Positions 1 to 4,826 of a stretch of DNA of 5,588 nt are shown piece by piece. A program made the translations under genes and the position numbers. The stretch spans positions 1-5,588 of the forward strand of contig JAJYIC010000184.1 of assembly GCA_021790295.1 (NCBI GenBank), read 5' to 3'. The notes beneath the pieces are model-generated. The model did not search any database, had not been told where the DNA came from, and was given only the letters and a program-made list of their open reading frames with translations. The first letter of the stretch is position 1; every line of letters starts with the position of its first letter. The DNA is from Pseudomonadota bacterium (GTDB taxonomy: Bacteria > Pseudomonadota > Alphaproteobacteria > ATCC43930 > CGMCC-115725).

Positions 1-891
1 CTCGCCATAAAGCGCCCGCTTCCTTGCCTGGTCGCGCAGGAAACGGGCGCGCTGTTCGACCGGGTCCGTGAGTTCGCCAAAAGCGTTCGCGAGTTCAACC
101 CCGCAGGCGTAGACCTCGAAACGCTCGGCAAGGCGCGGGTCGCGGGGGCTCCTTTGCGCCAGAGCGGCCATAAAGAGCGGATAGTCGCAGAGGATCGCCG
201 GGGCGCCCAAACCAAGGCGAGGCTCGATCCGCTCGAGAAAGATGCGGAAGAAAAGCGCCTCCCAATCGTCGCCCTCGTGCGGTGCGATCCCGATCCTTTG
301 CGCCTCTTCGGCAAGCCGTTCGAAGTCCGGGGAAAGAGGGTCGGGAGCCGTCGCCAGAAGATCGATCCCGCAAAACTGCTGAAAGGCGTCCGCGACCGAA
401 AGGCGCTCCCAAGGCGCCGCCGCATCGGCTCTTCCCTTGTCCGAGGTAAGGGCAGGCGCCCCCGCCGCCTTCTGGCACAAGGCGAAAAGGGCTTCGCAAT
501 CCGCGATCAGATCGCGGTAGGAGGCGCCCGCCCGATACCATTCAAGCATCGTAAATTCGGGGTGGTGAGCGGGGCCCTTCTCTGCGTTGCGGAAGACGCG
601 GCTCATCTGCCAGATCCGCGGCAAGCCCGAGACGAGAAGCTTTTTCATCGCCAGTTCGGGCGAAGTGTGGAGATAAAGCGTTCGCTTTTCGCCGCTTTCG
701 GGGTCGCAAAACGTCGTCGCAAAGGCCTCCAGATGAGGCTCGAGGCCGGGAGAGGATTGGAGCGCCGGAGTTTCGACCTCGACAAAATCCCGCTCGGCAA
801 AAAACGCGCGCACGGCCTCGATGATTTTGCCGCGCCGTTCGAGATTGGACCGGCGCGCGGAAAAGCGCTCGGGGCGCCACCATTCTTTCAT
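1..891 (-). CDS. epmA: EF-P--(R)-beta-lysine ligase EpmA (PoxA/GenX), 3' end cut by window edge
   Basis: This is a cytoplasmic class II lysyl-tRNA-synthetase paralogue that attaches (R)-beta-lysine to the conserved lysine of elongation factor P instead of to tRNA. The frame is open from ATG 891-889 to the window edge, giving 297 codons starting MKEWWRPERF. Class II core motifs are visible: EVETPALQ near residue 38, LHTSPELAMKKLL near 74 (active-site SPE loop), and the motif 2 block VFRNAEKGPAHHPEFTMLEWYR at about 99-120, ending in the EFTMLEWYR signature of this family. ERFEVYACGVELANAFGELTD follows near 257. There is no N-terminal OB-fold anticodon domain, which separates EpmA from true LysRS. 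E. coli EpmA has 325 residues, so roughly 40-50 C-terminal residues, including class II motif 3 (GxxLGxDR type), lie beyond the left edge. An AAGGGG Shine-Dalgarno (898-903) lies six bases upstream of the start. It is divergent from its substrate gene efp. Confidence 0.96.
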   Translation of the reverse strand, partial: MKEWWRPERFSARRSNLERRGKIIEAVRAFFAERDFVEVETPALQSSPGLEPHLEAFATTFCDPESGEKRTLYLHTSPELAMKKLLVSGLPRIWQMSRVFRNAEKGPAHHPEFTMLEWYRAGASYRDLIADCEALFALCQKAAGAPALTSDKGRADAAAPWERLSVADAFQQFCGIDLLATAPDPLSPDFERLAEEAQRIGIAPHEGDDWEALFFRIFLERIEPRLGLGAPAILCDYPLFMAALAQRSPRDPRLAERFEVYACGVELANAFGELTDPVEQRARFLRDQARKRALYGE

Positions 892-1004
892 TCTCTTCCC
901 CTTCCCTCTTTCAGGGCGAACCCCCGCAACCCACTTCCCCGATGGCGGGCAAGCTGATAGGAAGCGGGTGCCGCAGCGCGCGGCGAACCTCCGAGATCCG
1001 TTTC
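892..1004. other. Divergent intergenic region between epmA and efp
   Basis: This 113-base gap separates two divergently read genes and must hold the promoters for both, unless transcription enters from further away. I see no convincing -35/-10 pair on either strand. A small GC hairpin is possible at 971-983 (CCGC, five-base loop, GCGG), 22 bases before the efp start. The efp ATG has no strong Shine-Dalgarno. An in-frame ATG at 942 would extend EF-P by 21 residues across this gap, but that extension is not part of the conserved protein. Confidence 0.5.
898..903 (-). promoter_or_regulatory. Ribosome binding site of epmA
   Basis: Read on the minus strand this is AAGGGG within a purine-rich run, six bases before ATG 891-889. 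It supports that start over the out-of-frame ATG at 883-881. Confidence 0.55.
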
Positions 1005-1571
1005 ATGAAGATCAACGCCATCGACATCAAGCCGGGCAATGTTCTCGAGCACCAGGGTAAGCTCTGGCTCGTCTTGAAGCGCGAGCTGATCCAACCCGGA
1101 AAAGGCGGCGCTTTCGCCCAGGTCGAGCTGCGCGACCTGCGCTCCGGGACAAAGCTCAACGAACGCTTCCGCACCCAGGAAACCGTCGAGCGCGCCCGCC
1201 TCGACGAAAAGGAAATGCAGTATCTTTACAGGGAAGGAGGCGAGGCGAGCTTTATGGACGCCGACAGTTACGAACAGGTCTCGGTCCCTCTCGAAACCAT
1301 CGGCGAGCCGGCCGATTTCCTGCGCGAGGGAATGATGTGCACGATCGTGCTTTATGAAGGAACGCCGCTTTCTGTGACGCTTCCCCCGAACGTCGTCATG
1401 ACCGTGGTCGAGGCCGATCCCGTGGTGCGCGGCCAGACCGCGGCCTCTTCCTACAAGCCCGGAAGGCTCGAAAACGGCCGCCGGGTCATGCTCCCCTCCT
1501 TTATCGAGGCCGGGACCCGAATCCTCGTCTCGACCGCCGATGGAGGCTATATCGAAAGGGCCAAGGACTGA
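1005..1571 (+). CDS. efp: Translation elongation factor P (EF-P)
   Basis: EF-P is a tRNA-shaped cytoplasmic protein that binds between the ribosomal P and E sites and relieves stalling at consecutive prolines. From ATG 1005 the product has 188 residues, the family's usual length, and begins MKINAIDIKPGNVLEHQGKL. The KOW-like N-terminal domain carries the loop QPGKGGAF with the modification acceptor lysine at residue 33, equivalent to E. coli Lys34. RSGTKLNERF follows, then the two OB-fold domains, with the C-terminal one ending GGYIERAKD. An upstream in-frame ATG (942) would add 21 residues unlike the family, so 1005 is preferred despite a weak Shine-Dalgarno. A lysine acceptor together with epmA next door implies the beta-lysylation pathway, not rhamnosylation (EarP) or the YmfI type. 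The aminomutase EpmB is not in this window. The gene appears to lead the plus-strand cluster, 28 bases before the suhB-like gene. Confidence 0.97.
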   Translation: MKINAIDIKPGNVLEHQGKLWLVLKRELIQPGKGGAFAQVELRDLRSGTKLNERFRTQETVERARLDEKEMQYLYREGGEASFMDADSYEQVSVPLETIGEPADFLREGMMCTIVLYEGTPLSVTLPPNVVMTVVEADPVVRGQTAASSYKPGRLENGRRVMLPSFIEAGTRILVSTADGGYIERAKD

Positions 1572-1587
1572 GGGCCGCAAAGGTCTC

Positions 1588-1592
1588 GAGGA
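1588..1592 (+). promoter_or_regulatory. Ribosome binding site selecting GTG 1600
   Basis: GAGGA lies seven bases before GTG 1600-1602. It favours this GTG as the suhB-like start over ATG 1540, which lies inside efp. Confidence 0.65.
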
Positions 1593-1599
1593 CGCCGCC

Positions 1600-2421
1600 G
1601 TGGCCCTGCCTTCAGCCATACTCAACGTGATGGCGAACGCGGCCCTCAAGGCGGCGAAAGGCCTCGTGCGCGATTTTGGCGAGGTCGAGCAGCTCCAGGT
1701 TTCCGTGAAAGGCCCCGGCGATTTCGTCTCGACCGCCGACAGGCGCGCCGAAAGAACGATCAAAAGCGAGCTTTTGCGGGTGCGGCCCGGCTATGGCAGC
1801 CTGTTCGAGGAAAGCGGCGCCGAAGAGGGGACCGACAGGCGCCACCGCTTTATCGTCGATCCTCTCGACGGCACCACCAATTTTCTCCACGGCATCCCGC
1901 ATTTTGCCATCTCGATCGCGCTCGAAAGCGAAGGCGAGGTCGTCGCCGGCGTCGTCTACGATCCCACCCGCGACGAGATGTTCTGGGCCGAAAAAGGAGC
2001 CGGGGCTTTTCTCAACGATCACCGCTTGCGAGTCTCCGCGCGCCGCCATCTCGGCGAGGCGGTGATCGGCACCGGCCTTGCCGCCCGCCACAAGGGCGAG
2101 GCCGAGGATCAAACCGGCGCGTTCGCCGCGGTGACCGCGGCGGCGGGCGCGGTTCGCCAGACCGGCGCGGCGGCGCTCGATCTCGCCTATGTCGCCGCAG
2201 GCCGTTACGACGGGTTCTGGCAAAAAGGGCTTTCGCCTTGGGACATGGCCGCCGGCATCGTCCTTGTGCGCGAAGCGGGCGGCTATGTCAGCGATCTCGG
2301 CGGCGGGCGGGAGATGATGGCGAGCGGGGAGGTTCTCGCCGCCAACGACCACTTGCATCTGCCGCTCGCGGCGCTGGTCAAGGACGCCTTGCGGGCCGTT
2401 CGCGAAAGGAAAGACCGATGA
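1600..2421 (+). CDS. suhB: Inositol monophosphatase family protein (SuhB-like)
   Basis: This is a Mg2+-dependent, Li+-sensitive-type phosphatase of the inositol monophosphatase/FIG superfamily; members hydrolyse myo-inositol phosphates and related sugar phosphates. E. coli SuhB also takes part in rRNA transcription antitermination, but that role cannot be read from sequence here. The product has 273 residues against 267 in E. coli. Metal-site motifs are intact: EESG with Glu70, VDPLDGTTNF with Asp87 and Asp90 (residues 86-95), and SPWDMAAG with Asp215. The HGIPHFAISIAL block after the DPLDGT motif is typical of bacterial SuhB. GTG 1600 is chosen because GAGGA sits seven bases upstream and because ALPSAILNVMANAALKA matches the usual family start; ATG 1540 would overlap efp by 32 bases and add 20 unfamiliar residues. 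The stop TGA (2419-2421) overlaps ATG 2418 of a tiny reading frame. The exact substrate is not assignable. Confidence 0.93.
   Translation: MALPSAILNVMANAALKAAKGLVRDFGEVEQLQVSVKGPGDFVSTADRRAERTIKSELLRVRPGYGSLFEESGAEEGTDRRHRFIVDPLDGTTNFLHGIPHFAISIALESEGEVVAGVVYDPTRDEMFWAEKGAGAFLNDHRLRVSARRHLGEAVIGTGLAARHKGEAEDQTGAFAAVTAAAGAVRQTGAAALDLAYVAAGRYDGFWQKGLSPWDMAAGIVLVREAGGYVSDLGGGREMMASGEVLAANDHLHLPLAALVKDALRAVRERKDR
2407..2410 (+). promoter_or_regulatory. Shine-Dalgarno before ATG 2418
   Basis: AGGA, inside the purine run GAAAGGAAAGA at the end of the suhB-like gene, lies seven bases before ATG 2418. This ATG opens only an eight-codon frame. It could still deliver ribosomes to ATG 2441 of the MotA-like gene, which lacks a good site of its own. 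Confidence 0.45.
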
Positions 2422-2444
2422 CGCCCTCAGCGGCTCGAGCATGA
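2418..2444 (+). other. Eight-codon minicistron between suhB-like and motA-like genes
   Basis: ATG 2418 overlaps the suhB stop in an ATGA arrangement and encodes MTPSAARA. Its TGA (2442-2444) in turn overlaps the ATG (2441-2443) of the MotA-like gene in a second ATGA. With AGGA seven bases upstream it is well placed for translation. It may be a coupling minicistron, or the original N-terminus of the MotA-like protein separated by a one-base frame change. Nothing shows that the peptide itself has a function. Confidence 0.3.
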
Positions 2445-3577
2445 GCCGGCCGCATCGCTTTTTGTGGCGAATGGCGCTGTTTCTGGTGCTTGTCGGCGCT
2501 CTCGCCGGGGTTCTTTTCCATCCTCTCGAGAGGGCGTTTCTCGGCAACCCCGTCGTCAACGGGGTGATCCTCGCCATCCTTCTCTCCGGCGTCGTTTACA
2601 TTTTCCGCCAGGTGATCCTTCTCGACCCGGAGATCGAGTGGATCGAAAGTTTTCGCAGAGAGGGGGCGCAGGGCGCCCGCAGCGGCGCGCGGCCCCGGCT
2701 TCTCGCGCCGATGGCGCGCATGCTGCCCTCGCGTTCGGGCGTGCGGGTGAGCCTTTCGCCCGCCTCTTTGCAGACGCTTTTGGACGGCATCGCCTCGCGT
2801 CTTTCCGAGACCCGCGAAACCTCCCGTTATCTGATCGGAGTCCTGATCTTTCTCGGGCTTCTCGGCACCTTTTACGGACTGCTCGTCACGGTCCATTCGG
2901 TGGGCGGGGTCATCGGCGCCTTGAGCCTTGCCTCGAAGGATCTGAGCCACGCCCTCGCCCGCCTCAAGGCCGGCCTGCAATCGCCTCTTTCGGGGATGAC
3001 GACGGCGTTCAGCTCCTCTCTTTTCGGCCTTTCCGGAAGCCTCGTCCTCGGCTTTCTCGACCTTCAGGCGGGACAGGCCCAGAACCGCTTCTACAACGAT
3101 CTCGAAGAGTGGCTTTCGAGCTATACGCGGCTTTCGAGCGGGGCTTTTGGCGAAGGCGCGGTTCCCGCCTATGTCGAGGCGCTTCTCGAACGCACCGCCG
3201 AAAGCCTCGAAAACCTGGAACGCCTTCTCGCGCGTTCCGAAGAGGGCCGGGTCGAGGTCCATGCGGCGCTCTCTTCGCTTGCCGATCATCTCGGCGCCGA
3301 AAGCGAGCACATGAACGAAAGCCGGGCATTGATGAGCCGGCTCGCCGAAAACGAAATCGAACTGAGGCCCGCGCTCGCCCGCCTGACGGAAGCCCTATCG
3401 CGCTCGCGCGGCGAGGAGGAAAGTTCGCGCGGGCATTTGCGCAATATCGAAGCCTCTCTCGCCCGCATTGCGCAGGATCTTTCGCGCGGGCGGGCGGAAA
3501 GCGTCGAGGAACTGCGCGGCGAGTTCCGCCTTCTCGCGCGCACTCTCGCCGCTCTTGCCGAGGAGGGACGCCGGTGA
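2441..3577 (+). CDS. MotA/TolQ/ExbB-type proton-channel subunit, non-flagellar
   Basis: This 378-residue inner-membrane protein is predicted to form the channel ring of a proton-driven stator with the MotB-like product downstream. Four hydrophobic segments are visible at about residues 8-26, 38-60, 129-151 and 187-208. Segment 3 (GLLGTFYGLLVTV, residues 139-151) and segment 4 (GMTTAFSSSLFGLSGS, 185-200) carry the family pattern. Thr143 and Thr187/Thr188 are in the positions of the pore threonines of TolQ/ExbB. After segment 4, roughly 170 charged, helical residues (about 209-378) should lie in the cytoplasm, rich in Leu/Ala/Glu/Arg with coiled-coil character. This is longer than in TolQ or ExbB. 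ATG 2441 has a weak Shine-Dalgarno; translation is probably coupled to the upstream minicistron. The pair resembles ZorA/ZorB of Zorya defence in architecture, but no Zorya effector gene is present here. What work it drives is unknown. Confidence 0.91.
   Translation: MSRPHRFLWRMALFLVLVGALAGVLFHPLERAFLGNPVVNGVILAILLSGVVYIFRQVILLDPEIEWIESFRREGAQGARSGARPRLLAPMARMLPSRSGVRVSLSPASLQTLLDGIASRLSETRETSRYLIGVLIFLGLLGTFYGLLVTVHSVGGVIGALSLASKDLSHALARLKAGLQSPLSGMTTAFSSSLFGLSGSLVLGFLDLQAGQAQNRFYNDLEEWLSSYTRLSSGAFGEGAVPAYVEALLERTAESLENLERLLARSEEGRVEVHAALSSLADHLGAESEHMNESRALMSRLAENEIELRPALARLTEALSRSRGEEESSRGHLRNIEASLARIAQDLSRGRAESVEELRGEFRLLARTLAALAEEGRR
3561..3566 (+). promoter_or_regulatory. Perfect Shine-Dalgarno before GTG 3574
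   Basis: AGGAGG, within the last codons of the MotA-like gene, lies seven bases before GTG 3574. It is the strongest ribosome binding site in the window, yet in this frame the GTG leads to a stop after 16 codons. The MotB-like ATG at 3628 has no comparable site. Confidence 0.55.
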
Positions 3578-3624
3578 ACGCCCCGAGGGGCCGAACCCGC
3601 CCGCCTCGAAGCCGACCGGTTTGA
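3574..3624 (+). other. Sixteen-codon Arg/Pro-rich minicistron ahead of the motB-like gene
   Basis: GTG 3574 overlaps the MotA-like stop (GTGA, TGA 3575-3577) and encodes VNAPRGRTRPPRSRPV, ending with TGA 3622-3624, three bases before ATG 3628. It is in the same frame as the MotB-like gene, so only this TGA separates it from being an 18-codon N-terminal extension. Five arginines, three of them CGA and one AGG, and four prolines including one Pro-Pro pair make slow translation plausible. It could be a coupling leader, a regulatory leader peptide, or a start region lost through a stop mutation or sequencing error. Confidence 0.3.
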
Positions 3625-3627
3625 GCC

Positions 3628-4740
3628 ATGGCCCTCCTTTCGCGTTCCCCCCGCCGCCCCTCCATCGACATCTGGCCCGGCTTTGTCGACGCCTTGTCGC
3701 AGCTTTTGATGGTGATCATCTTTCTTTTGCTCGTCTTTACCGCCGGCCAGGTTTACCTGTCGCAGGCGCTCTCCGGGCGCGACAAGCTCCTCGACCGCTT
3801 GCAGCGCCAAGTGAACGCGCTCGGCGACATGCTCTCGCTGCAACGCCAGGAGAACGCGAATTTGAGGCTCGGGGCAACGCATCTCTCCCTGCGTCTCGAA
3901 AAGGCGCTCGCGGCGCAAAAGAAAAGCGCGAACGAGGCTTCCGCCCTTGCCGCACAGAGCCGCGCCTTGGAGGGAAGGCTCGCCTCTTCCGAAAGCGCCC
4001 TGGCTCTCGCCGAAAAATCCGTTGCCGCGAAAAGCGCCCGGGTCGCCGCACTCCAAAAGGGCAACGCCGCGACGGAGAGCGCGCTTGCGGGCGAAAAGGA
4101 GGTAAGCCGCAAGGCCCTTCTCGAGGTCGAAACCCTCGGCGCGGAGATCACTGCATTGAGGATGCAGCTTGCCAATCTTGCCGCCGCTCTCGACCTCGCC
4201 AACGCCAAGGTCAAGACGCAAAACGAAAAGATTGCCGACCTCGGCAAGAGGCTCAACCTCGCGCTCGTGCAAAAGCTCGACAAGCTGGCCCTTTACCGGT
4301 CCGAATTCTTCGGCAAACTGCGCAAGATCATCGGCGATCGCTCCGGCATCCGCATCGTCGGCGACCGTTTCGTCTTTTCCGCCCGCGTCCTGTTCGCGCC
4401 GGGAAGCGCCCATTTGAGTGCGCCCGCGAGACAGACGCTCGCTCCCGTTTTTGCCGCCCTCAAAGAGATCAGCGCCAAGATCCCGCCGAATATTCATTGG
4501 ATCCTTCAGATCGACGGGTTTACCGACGCCACTCCGATCGACACGGCGCGCTTTCCTTCGAATTGGGAACTCTCGGCGGGGCGCGCGATCTCGGTTGTGC
4601 GTTACGCGGTAAAAGAAGGCATCCCGCGCGACCATGTTGCGGCCGAAGGCTATGGCGACACCCACCCTCTCGACCCCGCAAAGAGCCCGCAGGCCTACCG
4701 CCGCAATCGCCGGATCGAATTGCGTCTGACCCAACGCTAA
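3628..4740 (+). CDS. MotB-like OmpA-domain peptidoglycan-binding protein with long coiled-coil stalk
   Basis: This is the predicted stator partner of the MotA-like protein, anchored in the inner membrane and clamped to peptidoglycan. The 370 residues comprise a short cytoplasmic N-terminus, one membrane helix (about 17-43, WPGFVDALSQLLMVIIFLLL) with Asp21 in the position of the proton-carrying MotB aspartate, a long Ala/Leu/Lys/Glu-rich helical stretch (about 46-225), and a C-terminal OmpA domain (about 236-370). The OmpA part is clearly of MotB type: DGFTDATPID (296-305), RFPSNWELSAGRA (308-320) and YRRNRRIELRL (357-367). By family alignment, Asp300 and Arg319 would contact diaminopimelate. 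ATG 3628 fits the usual short N-terminus before the WPGFVDAL motif. Its own Shine-Dalgarno is poor, while a strong one serves an in-frame GTG at 3574 blocked by TGA 3622. No cysteine is present. Without flagellar neighbours I do not assign it to the flagellar motor. Confidence 0.92.
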   Translation: MALLSRSPRRPSIDIWPGFVDALSQLLMVIIFLLLVFTAGQVYLSQALSGRDKLLDRLQRQVNALGDMLSLQRQENANLRLGATHLSLRLEKALAAQKKSANEASALAAQSRALEGRLASSESALALAEKSVAAKSARVAALQKGNAATESALAGEKEVSRKALLEVETLGAEITALRMQLANLAAALDLANAKVKTQNEKIADLGKRLNLALVQKLDKLALYRSEFFGKLRKIIGDRSGIRIVGDRFVFSARVLFAPGSAHLSAPARQTLAPVFAALKEISAKIPPNIHWILQIDGFTDATPIDTARFPSNWELSAGRAISVVRYAVKEGIPRDHVAAEGYGDTHPLDPAKSPQAYRRNRRIELRLTQR

Positions 4741-4826
4741 AGAAAGGGAGGGCGGCGGGGGTTCGGCTTTACTTCACTTCAAAGGCGATCTTGTCAACGC
4801 AGTATCCGATCCCTATCGAGGAACCT
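4741..4826. promoter_or_regulatory. Gap before the ClC gene, possible weak promoter
   Basis: The 86 bases between the MotB-like stop and ATG 4827 show no hairpin-plus-T-run terminator. TTGTCA at 4791-4796 and TATCGA at 4814-4819 are 17 bases apart and could be a weak sigma-70-type promoter. However, the same TTG could instead be the start codon of the ClC gene, preceded by AAAGG at 4781-4785. GAGGA at 4818-4822 is a Shine-Dalgarno for ATG 4827 with a short, four-base spacer. Confidence 0.25.

Noticed and set aside
154..957. 267-codon plus-strand frame opposite epmA
   Set aside because: The minus-strand frame encodes all EpmA signatures over the same bases; the plus-strand product is Arg-rich without domain features.
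971..983. Small GC hairpin upstream of efp as a riboswitch or attenuator
   Set aside because: The four-base arms and five-base loop are expected by chance in GC-rich DNA; no T run or known riboswitch core is present.
888..1763. 291-codon minus-strand frame across efp and the start of the suhB-like gene
   Set aside because: It overlaps EF-P, which is certain, and its product shows no recognisable motif; it is a shadow frame.
2464..3624. 386-codon plus-strand frame overlapping the MotA-like gene
   Set aside because: It is the Arg/Pro-rich shadow frame of the MotA-like gene. Only its last 16 codons, from GTG 3574, have their own ribosome site and are discussed separately.
3622..3624. TGA as selenocysteine or programmed readthrough codon joining GTG 3574 to the MotB-like gene
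   Set aside because: No SECIS-like hairpin is evident after it, the MotB-like family needs no such residue, and ATG 3628 already gives the expected N-terminus.
3286..4734. Long 482-codon open frame on the minus strand opposite the MotB-like gene
   Set aside because: It is antisense to a gene with clear membrane, coiled-coil and OmpA motifs; its translation is low-complexity Arg/Gly/Glu-rich and matches no family I know. GC-rich codon use on the other strand explains it.
2441..4740. Zorya anti-phage defence system (ZorA/ZorB)
   Set aside because: The architecture is similar, but no ZorC/ZorD helicase or ZorE nuclease gene is present, and the neighbours are housekeeping genes.
4741..4790. Rho-independent terminator after the MotB-like gene
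   Set aside because: The region has G-rich and T-containing stretches but no inverted repeat followed by a T run on the plus strand.
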